Positions 38,757-48,249 of a stretch of DNA of 64,000 nt are shown here, one piece after another; the stretch's first letter is position 1, and each line of letters opens with the position of its first letter. The position numbers and the translations under genes are program-made. Origin of the DNA: Cronobacter universalis NCTC 9529 (GTDB lineage: Bacteria; Pseudomonadota; Gammaproteobacteria; Enterobacterales; Enterobacteriaceae); NCBI RefSeq assembly GCF_001277175.1, contig NZ_CP012258.1, forward strand, positions 62,001 to 126,000. The letters are read 5' to 3'. Below the pieces are notes generated by a model. The model searched no databases and was not told the origin of the DNA. It worked only from the letters and a program-made list of their open reading frames with translations.

Positions 38757-39502
38757 AAAAGTTACTGATGGCGGGCGCGCTGCTCGCCGCGTTCCATGCG
38801 CAGGCTGATGATTTACCGGAGCCAGTAAAACAGATGGAGAAACAGGGCATTACGATTATCAAACCTTTCACCGCGCCGGGCGGCGTTCAGGCGTGGCTTG
38901 GTAAATATCAGGACACCGGCGTGACGCTCTACCTGACGCCGGACAAAAAGCATGTCATCACCGGCTATATGTATGACGCGCAGGGCAATAATCTCAGCGA
39001 AAAGCTGATTAACGACGAGCTGTACATCCCGGCGGGCCGCGAAATGTGGAAAACGCTGGATCAGGCGAAGGGCATTCAGGAAGGCAGCGAGCAGGCCGCC
39101 TGCAAGGTAGTGGTGTTCGCCGATCCGTTCTGCCCTTACTGCCATAAGTTCTGGGAGCAGGCGCAGCCGTATCTCAAAGATAAGAGCATCAGCCTGAAAA
39201 CGCTGCTGGTAGGCGTGATCCGCCCGGAGAGCGGGCGCTATGCCGCGGCGGTGCTGGCCTCCGACGACCCGCAAAAAACCTGGCAGGATCTTGAAAGCTC
39301 AGCCGGTAAGACCAAACCGGCGCTGCCGGAGAAAACCTCCCCCACGGCTTTTAAGCAGATCCAGTATAACCAGCAGTTAATGGCGCAACTGGGCGCGAAC
39401 GGGACGCCGGCCATTTACTATCTCAATAAAGACCGGCTGCTCCAGCAGATTGTCGGCCTGCCGAACGCGGAGCAGATGGCCGATCTGGTGGCGTGTAAGT
39501 AA
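38753..39502 (+). CDS. dsbG: Thiol:disulfide interchange protein DsbG
   Basis: 249 residues with a cleavable signal (MKKLLMAGALLAAFHAQA). The N-terminal dimerisation domain (VKQMEKQGITIIKPFTAPGG, GYMYDAQGNNLS) and the thioredoxin domain with CPYC at 127-130 and cis-Pro loop GTPAIYY match E. coli DsbG closely. DsbG is a periplasmic reductase/chaperone guarding single cysteines from sulfenylation and normally gets electrons from DsbD. Here it is translationally coupled to the shortened ScsB-like protein instead. Confidence 0.92.
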   Translation: MKKLLMAGALLAAFHAQADDLPEPVKQMEKQGITIIKPFTAPGGVQAWLGKYQDTGVTLYLTPDKKHVITGYMYDAQGNNLSEKLINDELYIPAGREMWKTLDQAKGIQEGSEQAACKVVVFADPFCPYCHKFWEQAQPYLKDKSISLKTLLVGVIRPESGRYAAAVLASDDPQKTWQDLESSAGKTKPALPEKTSPTAFKQIQYNQQLMAQLGANGTPAIYYLNKDRLLQQIVGLPNAEQMADLVACK

Positions 39503-39508
39503 TGAAAA

Positions 39509-39532
39509 AGGGCCGCCTTTACGGGTGGCCCT
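39509..39532 (+). terminator. Hairpin after dsbG
   Basis: AGGGCCGCC pairs with GGGTGGCCCT (one mismatch) 7 bp after the stop codon, with only TT following. A moderately convincing terminator between convergent genes. Confidence 0.55.
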
Positions 39533-39563
39533 TCACCGCAACGCTAAGCCCGGCTTCGTGGCG

Positions 39564-40898
39564 CTACAAATTCTCCTCATAAAGGATAGTTTCCCGGATC
39601 GTTTCGAGCGCCTTGCGCAGGGTCTCCAGCGGTAGAGAGCCGAGCGCGAGCCGTATCGCGTGGGGCGTATGGAATGAAGCGCTGAACGGCTCACCGGTGG
39701 ACACCGAAATCTTTTTCTGCAGCAGTTTTTGCGCCACCTGCTCGGCCCGCACGCCTTCCCTGAGCGGCAGCCAGAGAAAATAGGACGACGGGTGGCTCAT
39801 CACCTCCAGCGGGGCCAGCGCCTCTCTGGCGATACGCTGGCGCGTCCGCGCGTCGCGCCTTTTCAGCACTTCAAACCGGTTCGCCGTGCCGTCACGCAGC
39901 CAGTCGCATACCAGCGTCGTCATCAGCGCAGGCGTATTCCAGGCAGTGGCGCGAATGGTGCGCTCGAACGCGCTCAGATATAGCGACGGACAGACCACCG
40001 CCCCCACGCGCAGGCCCGTCGCGATATTTTTGGAAAACCCCGTCACATACACCGTTCTTTCGGGCGCCAGCGCCGCGAGCGGCACCGGCGCGGGCTTAAC
40101 CAGCCAGGCGTACGGCGCGTCTTCAATCAGCAACAGATCGTGCTGCCGGGCCATCGCCACCAGCGCGCGTCGCTGGCGCGGCGTCAGTACCCAGCCGAGA
40201 GGGTTATGCAGCGTCGGCATCGTGTAAACCGCCCGCACGCGACGCTTTTCGCAGAGCGCCTGCAACGCCGCGAGATCGGGCCCCTGCGGCGTGCACGGCA
40301 CCGCCACCAGTTCAAGATGACAAAGTTGGGCGACCACTTTAAAACCAGGGTAAGTGAGCGCGTCCACCGCCACGACATCGCCGGGCCGCAGCAGGCTCAT
40401 TGCCGTCACGGCGAGGCCATGCTGCGCGCCGCTCACCACCAGCACATTCTCCGGCGCAGTATTCAGCCCTGTGCCCGCCAGATACGCGGCGATAGTCTCT
40501 CTGTCTTTCGCGCGCCCGGCGTGAGGCTGATAACGTAACAGCGCCTCGATATCCCCGGCCGAAGCAAGCTGGCGCAACGCGTCGCGCAGCCGCTCTGCCT
40601 GCCCTGGCAGCGCGGGATAGTTAAAACTCAAATCCAGCGCATCGGCCGCCACGGCATGCTGATCGATACCCAGCCCCGGCGGCAGCGCGATATCCCGCAC
40701 AAAAGTGCCCCGCCCCGTTTCACCGCTCACCAGCCCCATCGCCTCCAGCTCGGCGTAAACGCGCGTCGCCGTCGCAAGCGAGACATGGTGTTCGGCCGCC
40801 AGCCGCCGGTGCGTCGGCAGCTGAGCGCCTGCGATTAATTCGCCGCTGCGGATCGCCGCGGCATAGCGATCGACCAAGGTTTTGTAGCGCGCTTTCAC
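39564..40898 (-). CDS. MocR-type (GntR/aminotransferase) transcriptional regulator
   Basis: 444 residues: a GntR winged helix (IRSGELIAGAQLPTHRRLAA, VSLATATRVYAELEAMGLV) joined to a fold-type I aminotransferase domain with the PLP lysine in VTGFSKNIATGLRVG and an upstream LLIEDAPYAW. MocR regulators sense PLP or amino-acid adducts. It is divergent from the EamA transporter gene with about 90 bp between start codons, so it most likely controls that transporter and the DapA-like enzyme. Confidence 0.9.
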   Translation of the reverse strand: MKARYKTLVDRYAAAIRSGELIAGAQLPTHRRLAAEHHVSLATATRVYAELEAMGLVSGETGRGTFVRDIALPPGLGIDQHAVAADALDLSFNYPALPGQAERLRDALRQLASAGDIEALLRYQPHAGRAKDRETIAAYLAGTGLNTAPENVLVVSGAQHGLAVTAMSLLRPGDVVAVDALTYPGFKVVAQLCHLELVAVPCTPQGPDLAALQALCEKRRVRAVYTMPTLHNPLGWVLTPRQRRALVAMARQHDLLLIEDAPYAWLVKPAPVPLAALAPERTVYVTGFSKNIATGLRVGAVVCPSLYLSAFERTIRATAWNTPALMTTLVCDWLRDGTANRFEVLKRRDARTRQRIAREALAPLEVMSHPSSYFLWLPLREGVRAEQVAQKLLQKKISVSTGEPFSASFHTPHAIRLALGSLPLETLRKALETIRETILYEENL

Positions 40899-40990
40899 AG
40901 CAATGTATCCATGACAATATTTTGATTGTCCTGAATCTAGCGCTCTACACTGGCTGCCGTCAACGTGAGCGATCTGATCAGGAGAGTGTT

Positions 40991-41869
40991 ATGGAAAATC
41001 CGCCCCGTCCGGGCCCGTGGGCAGGCTGGCTGAATGGCCTGCTGGGGGTTATTATTTTCAGCGGTTCGCTGCCGGCCACGCGCGTCGCTGTGGTAGATTT
41101 CTCGCCGTTTTTTCTGACGTTCGCCCGCGCCACCATCGCGGGCGGCCTGGCGCTGCTGCTGATTATGTTGCGCCGGGAAACGCGCCCGACGCGACGACAG
41201 GCGGCGTCGCTTGCCATCGTCTGCGCAGGCGTGGTGGTGGGCTTTCCGCTGCTGACCGCGCTGGCGCTTCAGCATGTGACCTCCGCGCATTCGATGGTGT
41301 TTATCGGTCTGCTGCCGCTGGCGACGGCGCTCTTTGGCGTGCTGCGCGGCGGCGAACGCCCCCGTCCGATCTTCTGGGTTTTCTCGATACTGGGCAGCCT
41401 GCTGGTAGCGGGTTTTGCCCTCTCTGGCGATGTGCGGGTCTCGTTACAGGGCGACCTGCTGATGCTGGCCGCCGTGGCGTTGTGCGGGTTAGGGTATGCG
41501 GAAGGCGCGGCGTTGTCGCGCCAGCTCGGCGGCTGGCAGGTGATCGGCTGGGCGCTGATCCTCGCGCTGCCGCTGATGCTGTGCGCCGCCTGGGTGACGC
41601 GGCCCGCCACGTTCAGCGCGGTGGCGCCTGCCGCCTGGGTGTCGCTGGGATATGTGTCGCTGTTCAGTATGCTGGTCGGCTTTATATTCTGGTACCGGGG
41701 GCTTGCCGCGGGCGGGATCGCCGCCGTCGGGCAGCTTCAGCTCTTACAGCCGTTTCTCGGCCTCGCGCTCGCCGCGACGCTGCTTAATGAACATGTCAGC
41801 CCGCTGATGCTGGCCGTGACGCTGGGGGTGATCCTCTGCGTGGCGGGCTCGAAGAAATTCGCGCGCTGA
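40991..41869 (+). CDS. EamA/DMT-family transporter
   Basis: 292 residues from ATG 40991, after GGAGAG, with ten helices in two EamA repeats (LPATRVAVVDFSPFFLTFAR; VSLFSMLVGFIFWYRGLAAG). Such proteins export amino acids or other metabolites. Between a MocR regulator and a DapA-family lyase, it may export or import the substrate handled by the lyase. The next gene begins 24 bp later. Confidence 0.85.
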   Translation: MENPPRPGPWAGWLNGLLGVIIFSGSLPATRVAVVDFSPFFLTFARATIAGGLALLLIMLRRETRPTRRQAASLAIVCAGVVVGFPLLTALALQHVTSAHSMVFIGLLPLATALFGVLRGGERPRPIFWVFSILGSLLVAGFALSGDVRVSLQGDLLMLAAVALCGLGYAEGAALSRQLGGWQVIGWALILALPLMLCAAWVTRPATFSAVAPAAWVSLGYVSLFSMLVGFIFWYRGLAAGGIAAVGQLQLLQPFLGLALAATLLNEHVSPLMLAVTLGVILCVAGSKKFAR

Positions 41870-41893
41870 TGGGCGCTTTAATAAGGAAATACC

Positions 41894-42781
41894 ATGTTTA
41901 AGGGTCTCGCCGCTTTTCCGCTGACGCCGCTTATTAACGGCAAGCCGCATGAAAAAACTTTTGTGTCGCTGATTGAAAATCTGACGGCGGCGCAGGTGGA
42001 TATTATTGCCCCGCTCGGCTCCACCGGCAGCTACGCCTACCTTTCCCGTGAGCAACGCGCCCGCATCACGGCGCTGACGACGGACGCGGCAGGCGACATT
42101 CCGGTTATTACCAGCATCGGCGCGCTGCGTCTGGAGGAGATGCTGGATCTCGCCGATGACGCCCAGCGCGCCGGCGTGCGTGGGCTGCTGGTCTCGCCGC
42201 TCTCCTATCAGCCGCTCAGCCAGGAAGAGGCATACCGGCTCTATGAGCGTGTCGCGCACGCGGTTTCGGTACCGCTGTGCATTTATGATAATCCGGCCAC
42301 CACGGGCTTCACCTTTACCCGGGAGTTACTCTGCGCCGTGGCGCGCCTGCCCAATATCGGCTCGATTAAACTCAGCCCGTTCAGCGATGCCGCCCAGGCG
42401 GCCGCGAAAATCCCCGCCCTGCGTCGCGAGATCCCCGCCACCGTCACCCTGGGCACCAGCGGCGATCCGCAGGCCGCCGGGGCGCTGCTGGCCGGGGCCG
42501 ACGTGTTCTATTCGGTCGCCGCCGGGCTCTGGCCACGCGATATCCGCGCGCTGACTGACGCCGCGCTGGCGGGCGACGAGACTCAGGCCGCCGCGCTCAA
42601 TGAGAAGTTTGAGCCGCTGTGGGCCTTGTTTCGCCGTTACGGCAGTTTGCGGGTGATCGCGGCGGCCGCGGAGCTGTCCGGGCGCGCCGCCGCGCCCTGC
42701 CTGCCGGAGCCGCTGCTGAGCCTGCAGGGCGAGGCGCGCGCGCAACTGCAGACGGCGCTGGCGCAACGGGACTATCGCTGA
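41894..42781 (+). CDS. Dihydrodipicolinate synthase (DapA) family aldolase/lyase
   Basis: 295-residue TIM-barrel class I aldolase. The phosphate/carboxylate loop GSTGSYAYLS replaces the usual GTTGE(S/A) motif, the catalytic Tyr is in LCIYDNPATTGF, and the Schiff-base Lys in IGSIKLSPF. The changed loop suggests it is not the housekeeping lysine-pathway DapA but a paralogue acting on another keto acid, in line with the MocR/EamA context. Substrate unknown. Confidence 0.8.
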   Translation: MFKGLAAFPLTPLINGKPHEKTFVSLIENLTAAQVDIIAPLGSTGSYAYLSREQRARITALTTDAAGDIPVITSIGALRLEEMLDLADDAQRAGVRGLLVSPLSYQPLSQEEAYRLYERVAHAVSVPLCIYDNPATTGFTFTRELLCAVARLPNIGSIKLSPFSDAAQAAAKIPALRREIPATVTLGTSGDPQAAGALLAGADVFYSVAAGLWPRDIRALTDAALAGDETQAAALNEKFEPLWALFRRYGSLRVIAAAAELSGRAAAPCLPEPLLSLQGEARAQLQTALAQRDYR

Positions 42782-42789
42782 GTCGTCAG

Positions 42790-42813
42790 ACATATTCGTA
42801 AAAAAGAATATGT
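42790..42813. promoter_or_regulatory. ArsR operator of the ars operon
   Basis: ACATATTC (42790-42797) and GAATATGT (42806-42813) form a perfect inverted repeat with an 8-bp spacer, 57 bp upstream of arsR. Layout and AT-rich half-sites fit ArsR/SmtB-type operators, and TTGAC (42816-42820) just downstream is a likely -35 element. Confidence 0.75.
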
Positions 42814-42870
42814 TATTGACGCCACACGTTGAGCGATCCACACTGCCCTCCACGATTCAGGGAGGGCTAC

Positions 42871-43206
42871 ATGACGTCATTCACACCGCTACAGCTGTTT
42901 AAACTGCTCGCTGACGACACCCGGCTGCATCTGACGCTGCTGCTGCGCGCCCAGGGCGAGCTGTGCGTTTGCGAGCTTTCGGCCACGTTAAACCTCTCCC
43001 AGCCCAAGATCTCCCGTCACCTGGCGTTGCTGCGCGACAGCGGTCTTCTCTGCGATCGCCGCGACGGCAAATGGATCCACTACCGGCTTTCGCCGCACAT
43101 GCCCGCCTGGGCTGCCGCAGTGATTGAGCAGGCGTTTTTATGCCAGCGGGAGAGCATCGCGTCTCTGGTCGCGCAGAGCGCATCACACGACAGACGTTGC
43201 GGCTAA
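42871..43206 (+). CDS. arsR: Arsenical-resistance repressor ArsR
   Basis: 111 residues from ATG 42871 with GGGAGGG upstream. Winged helix protein with the As(III)-binding pair C32 and C34 in ELCVCEL and the recognition region LSQPKISRHLALLRDSGLL. It represses the ars operon and leaves DNA on binding arsenite or antimonite. First gene of arsRBC. Confidence 0.95.
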   Translation: MTSFTPLQLFKLLADDTRLHLTLLLRAQGELCVCELSATLNLSQPKISRHLALLRDSGLLCDRRDGKWIHYRLSPHMPAWAAAVIEQAFLCQRESIASLVAQSASHDRRCG

Positions 43207-43219
43207 AATTCCTTTTTAC

Positions 43220-43241
43220 ACATATGTATTAGCATATTTGT
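43220..43241. promoter_or_regulatory. Possible second ArsR-like site between arsR and arsB
   Basis: ACATATG-TATTAG-CATATTTGT is an imperfect inverted repeat resembling the operator words upstream of arsR. It lies 14 bp after arsR. It may be an internal operator or chance AT-rich sequence. Confidence 0.3.
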
Positions 43242-43292
43242 TAAGTATTTTTCCGGCGCAAAAGCCGTAGTTTTTCAGTCAAGGAGAGCGGT

Positions 43293-44576
<1,284 letters not shown>

Positions 44577-44583
44577 CCTGGTC

Positions 44584-44607
44584 CAGGGCGCGGCAAAACG
44601 CGCCCTG
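44584..44607 (+). other. Perfect hairpin between arsB and arsC
   Basis: CAGGGCGCG (44584-44592) pairs perfectly with CGCGCCCTG (44599-44607) around GCAAAA, without a T-run. It probably acts as an mRNA processing or stabilising structure or an attenuator that lowers arsC relative to arsB. Confidence 0.5.
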
Positions 44608-44620
44608 ACGGAGAACCCTG

Positions 44621-45034
44621 ATGACACCGATTACGATTTACCATAACCCGGCCTGCGGCACCTCACGCAATACGCTTGGCCTTATCCGCAACAGCGGCGT
44701 GGAGCCGACCATTATTCTTTATCTGGAAACGCCGCCGACGCGCGACGAGCTGAAGACACTGATTACGGAGATGGGAATTAGCGTGCGGGCGCTGCTGCGC
44801 AAAAATGTCGAGCCGTATCAGGCGCTCGGGCTGGACGATGAGAAAATCAGTGACGAGGCGCTACTGGACGCGATGCTGGCGCACCCGATTCTTATCAACC
44901 GCCCGATTGTGGTAACGCCGCTCGGTACCCGGCTGTGCCGTCCGTCAGAAGCGGTGCTGGCTCTTCTGCCCGATCCGCAGCAAGGCCCGTTTACCAAAGA
45001 AGATGGCGACGTTGTCATTCCGCCTGCGCCCTGA
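44621..45034 (+). CDS. arsC: Arsenate reductase ArsC (glutaredoxin-coupled)
   Basis: 137 residues; catalytic Cys12 in YHNPACGTSRNTL and the arginine triad region (RALLRKN, IVVTPLGTRLCRPSE). It reduces arsenate to arsenite using glutathione and glutaredoxin, providing the substrate of ArsB. Length matches plasmid R773 ArsC type. Last gene of the operon. Confidence 0.95.
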   Translation: MTPITIYHNPACGTSRNTLGLIRNSGVEPTIILYLETPPTRDELKTLITEMGISVRALLRKNVEPYQALGLDDEKISDEALLDAMLAHPILINRPIVVTPLGTRLCRPSEAVLALLPDPQQGPFTKEDGDVVIPPAP

Positions 45035-45620
45035 TGCAATTGGGCCTTTAGCAACCTGGCAACAGCCACCGCCCAGTCGCGATGCCTTTCCGACGTCTTC
45101 TTCGTTTAACGTTCAGTTCACTCAGGTGACAAATGCGGTAAACAGTTCAGTAAGGCGCCGGATAAATGCGTACAGCCGCCAGACGCTGCGCCTCATAATG
45201 ACCGGCTGACCTGCTGAATCGCACATCACCCTCACCGTTTCCTGCTTCTGGTCGGTCGGCGTCATATCGGCCCGGAGCCAGCTGTAAAGCTTCTTTGTCG
45301 GGTATGGCTTCTGACGCCCTGACTGCTTCAATTTTAAATGCTTAAAAGCAACGCTTATTACGCTTTTGCACACCCCGAGTAAATCGCCACCAATGCATTC
45401 TCGTTGTTTGTTGATCCAGTGGCAGTTTAAAATGTACGCATTTGAATTAATAAATATCCTTACTCTCTTTAATAAACCTGACAAGATACAAAAACAAACA
45501 CTGGATTGTATATTAATACATATTTTTAACCCCTCTAATACACAGGCGTTTATATATTAGTGATCTGGAGCTTCAATAGCAGGATCGTATACTAATGGAA
45601 ATTATGAAAGGGAGGGTTAT
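45035..45620. other. Intergenic boundary region between ars and the AT-rich island
   Basis: About 590 bp. Composition drops to AT-rich near 45360. A minus-strand frame 45122-45484 (120 residues, containing KKLYSWLRADMTPTDQKQE) has a plausible C-terminal half but no good start and an odd N-terminal half; it could be a gene remnant. The end carries the GGGAGGG ribosome site of the next gene. Confidence 0.4.
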
Positions 45621-46097
45621 ATGAAAATGAATATTTTGAAAGCCTTTATTGGGTTAAGCGTCTTATCATCAGCATATGCATTCTCCGCAAATACAATTTC
45701 TTTGAATTTTGCCCAGGGCGCCATTCCTGGCGCTGACCACATAAGAGGGGGGAACATTCAATTAATGCATGATATTGACAGCATCGGTGTGGCTGGCGCG
45801 TTTACCTGGATTGAGAAAACGAAAAGCGACAATTACGGAAAGATAAAATATGCTTCCGCTTCTCTGGGGCCAACGTTTAAGCTTTCAGACGCGATCACCA
45901 GTTACGGCCAGGCAGGCATCGCATGTGGTTCAAAATTCAAGGGAAGCCAGACAGAGCAAACTTATGGCCCCTCGCTAAGCGCAGGGATTAACGTACGGGC
46001 GAATAGCTACTTATCTTTCAATGCAGGCTATGAAGCGGGCTGGATCGAACATAAACAAATTAATATTCTTTATACTGGCTTTGGGTTCTCATTTTAA
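45621..46097 (+). CDS. Ail/Lom-family outer membrane protein
   Basis: 158 residues with a signal peptide (LKAFIGLSVLSSAYAFSA). The mature part has alternating beta-strand pattern and ends in YTGFGFSF, the C-terminal aromatic residue of outer-membrane barrels. The strands YASASLGPTFKLSDAITSYG and LSFNAGYEAGWIEH match the eight-stranded Ail/OmpX/Lom type. Ail proteins mediate attachment and serum resistance; Lom is phage-borne. AT-rich, strong GGGAGGG site. Slightly shorter than usual (170-185). Confidence 0.75.
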   Translation: MKMNILKAFIGLSVLSSAYAFSANTISLNFAQGAIPGADHIRGGNIQLMHDIDSIGVAGAFTWIEKTKSDNYGKIKYASASLGPTFKLSDAITSYGQAGIACGSKFKGSQTEQTYGPSLSAGINVRANSYLSFNAGYEAGWIEHKQINILYTGFGFSF

Positions 46098-46136
46098 TAA
46101 ACCATATATCACCATTAATTTTAATAAGCTCTCAAA

Positions 46137-46715
46137 ATGTACGACGCCAAAGCGATAATCACCATGAAAGATAAAATAATATCAAAACCCAGCCGCAAAT
46201 CTATAACCAAAGTATATGTTGTTACTGAAAACTATTATTTTTATTATGGTGTAAAGTGTCTGATTGAGGGCCATGTGCATTTGAGAGACAATTTAAAATT
46301 AGCAGAAAAATCATCAAAAATGCCGGATTTGATTTTTCTCGTGAGCGCTACAGAAAAAAAGATATTAATAACCGATAACTACCTGCATTGTTACATAATA
46401 TCTCAGTGCTGCTTAAAAAACACTCTGGTGCTACCATCAAATTATAATGCCCCAACGTACCTTGAATGTTTCGGGGAGTTTTACGATAAAAAATCAGAAC
46501 ATTACGAAAAGGTTTTAAAAAGATTATCCCCAAGAGAAACGATGCTTTTATCTTTATTTTCCTCAGGAATAACAGATGATACCATTTCTACCAAACTACA
46601 AATACATAAAAAAACAATCAGCGCTCACCGTCAAAGTATTTTAAGCAAACTTAATCTAAAAAACCGGCATGAGCTTTATTTATTCGCATTTGCATCCAAA
46701 GGCGATTCCTTATGA
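46137..46715 (+). CDS. LuxR-type transcriptional regulator
   Basis: 192 residues. The C-terminal LuxR helix-turn-helix is clear: LSPRETMLLSLFSSGITDDT, then IHKKTISAHRQSILSKLNLK. The N-terminal 130 residues (KVYVVTENYYFYYGVKCLIE) resemble a degenerate receiver without recognised phosphoacceptor, like BglJ/YjjQ or EcpR-type regulators. It follows the Ail-like gene by 39 bp and overlaps a small membrane peptide gene. No clear ribosome site for the ATG at 46137; the ATG at 46164 is an alternative. Confidence 0.75.
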   Translation: MYDAKAIITMKDKIISKPSRKSITKVYVVTENYYFYYGVKCLIEGHVHLRDNLKLAEKSSKMPDLIFLVSATEKKILITDNYLHCYIISQCCLKNTLVLPSNYNAPTYLECFGEFYDKKSEHYEKVLKRLSPRETMLLSLFSSGITDDTISTKLQIHKKTISAHRQSILSKLNLKNRHELYLFAFASKGDSL

Positions 46716-46867
46716 TACTTAAAGCCTTAGTTCTTATTATCACGGCGATTGTTCTTGCGTTCATGATTGTGCTTATGTTTTATTTAAACTATAAGCACAA
46801 TGAAAAAAAAGATATCAGCGCCAATAAGAAAAGTTTTTTAAGAAAGCTTTTGCTCCCGCCTGAATAA
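46712..46867 (+). CDS. Small membrane peptide, 51 residues, coupled to the LuxR gene
   Basis: The ATG overlaps the TGA of the LuxR-type gene (ATGA). MILKALVLIITAIVLAFMIV starts a single membrane helix of about 25 residues, followed by a lysine-rich cytoplasmic tail (YKHNEKKDISANKKSFL). The overlap strongly suggests it is translated. It may tether or modulate the regulator. Its stop lies one base from the convergent pseudogene stop. Confidence 0.65.
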   Translation: MILKALVLIITAIVLAFMIVLMFYLNYKHNEKKDISANKKSFLRKLLLPPE

Positions 46868-46868
46868 T

Positions 46869-47509
46869 CTAAAACTTACTGGGAAGGTTTTTCATGTCGA
46901 TTAACCTTCCTCTGTTTATCTTAATATACCCACCATTACATAACTCCTTGAGGATCTTATTTAACGAACTGCGGGAAATGCTGCTCCTCGACAAAATAAA
47001 TTTAAATATAGATATTTCACTCCTCTCTCCGACTGGATAGCCCCAGATTATCTCCAGATTATCTCCAGATTATTTTTTATTATATTATAGGAGCTTTTAG
47101 AGCTAAATCTGGTATCGCGACAAAAGAAATCCATTGCGTAATCACATACCAGGAAATACATTTCTTTCCATAACGAATTATTATCAATTATTTGAATAAA
47201 CGTGTTTCCGCTCATCTCCAGGAGCACTGACTCCGTCGATGTTTTGAAATAATGAAAGGAGCGATAATCAATAACTGACATCGCGCCAATCACTGTTGGC
47301 TCCTCAATAGATAATATAAGAATATCATCCACAATCCTGTACAGATCTAATTTACCTTCAAGAAGTATATAGACATATTTTTTATCATGTACGTCAATGT
47401 TAATCCGTTGATTAGCAGCAGCCAAAACTTTTTTGCACCCATTCACGTTTTCAGTACAGGTGACAATAACATCAATTAATGTTTTATTTGTATAAATTCT
47501 CATCGCCAT
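46869..47509 (-). pseudogene. IprA-like CRP-fold regulator broken by an 11-bp tandem duplication
   Basis: The first 153 codons (47509 to 47048) encode a cyclic-nucleotide-binding-like domain (KKYVYILLEGKLDLYRIVDD) and stop at TAA 47050-47048. Just past it, another frame continues with a winged helix (SISRSSLNKILKELCNGGYI) to TAG at 46871-46869. Two exact tandem copies of an 11-bp unit lie at the break; removing one joins the two frames into a protein of about 209 residues in the IprA/YaiV style (NNLEIIWGYPVGERSE across the join). Either a recent inactivation or a slippage-controlled gene. Confidence 0.8.
47039..47071. repeat. 11-bp tandem repeat (two exact copies plus one 9/11 copy)
   Basis: ATCTCCAGATT occurs at 47050-47060 and 47061-47071, with a diverged copy AGCCCCAGATT at 47039-47049. 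The unit is not a multiple of three, so gain or loss changes the reading frame of the overlapping regulator gene. Confidence 0.9.
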
Positions 47510-47922
47510 TACACTAAGTAAGCTATGCGGATTAGCGTCTCATGATATGTTTTTAATTCATGCAGACAAGTCCAAATTTACACAAAATAACACTCAAAAT
47601 AGTACAAATATAGAGACACTTATTTTAATGCCACTACTAATATTGGTAGTAAAAATTTCACCCTTACGCTCACCCAGGGCATGGCAATAAAATAACCCCT
47701 ACGATAGCGTCAGGGGTTGCAAGTAAAGAATTTTTACCTTTTTTTGCTGGAAAAGTTTCTGACAAATGGAATAGAGTGACGGCTCAGGTATGCCTGCACA
47801 TTGAGGTCAACATGGTATATCTAAAAAATGACGCAATGCACACCTGGGTAGCGCATTGCGTCTCTCTTAAAATTATTTATTTGCAAACCTTTATATCCAT
47901 CTCACCGCTATTAAACTGTTAA
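47510..47922. other. AT-rich intergenic region
   Basis: About 410 bp without a convincing gene. A hairpin AACCCCT (47694-47700) with AGGGGTT (47712-47718) could terminate the operon read from the right. The left end holds the promoter area of the IprA-like gene. Confidence 0.45.
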
Positions 47923-48234
47923 TTACCCAATTCGATTAGCAGCAGGAGCCCATTGCAGAGGAAAATCTTTTGAGCATAAAGCCGGTTCTGTACTGACGAT
48001 ATCAATCTGCACGAGCCCATATTTAACAAAAGGATCTGAGCTTAAAAATTCCTCAACCACCTGGATGTCTTCTGAATTGAAAAGGATATACCCGCCGCCC
48101 CCGTTTTTCAGAGGCCCTGCAAGGATGATCAATCCTTGAGCAAAGCCTTCAACAAGCCATGCTTTATGCTCGTCAAAATGCATTTTAATTTCATCAGGCG
48201 TGTATAAATACGATAACGTTACTGAATGCAACAT
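47923..48234 (-). CDS. YciI-like protein
   Basis: 103 residues of the dimeric ferredoxin-like YciI fold: an early YTPDEIKMHFDEHKAWLVEG with the conserved His-Asp region, then GGGGYILFNSEDIQVVEEFL and a late DPFVKYGLVQIDIV. Family members act as small dehydrochlorinase- or monooxygenase-like enzymes; the reaction here is unknown. Last gene of a three-gene operon with azoR-like and hydrolase genes. Confidence 0.8.
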   Translation of the reverse strand: MLHSVTLSYLYTPDEIKMHFDEHKAWLVEGFAQGLIILAGPLKNGGGGYILFNSEDIQVVEEFLSSDPFVKYGLVQIDIVSTEPALCSKDFPLQWAPAANRIG

Positions 48235-48249
48235 ATTATAACCCTATAA

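Noticed and set aside
45122..45484. 120-codon minus-strand frame after arsC
   Set aside because: Only its C-terminal half looks protein-like, with no usable start; mentioned as a possible remnant but not called as a gene.
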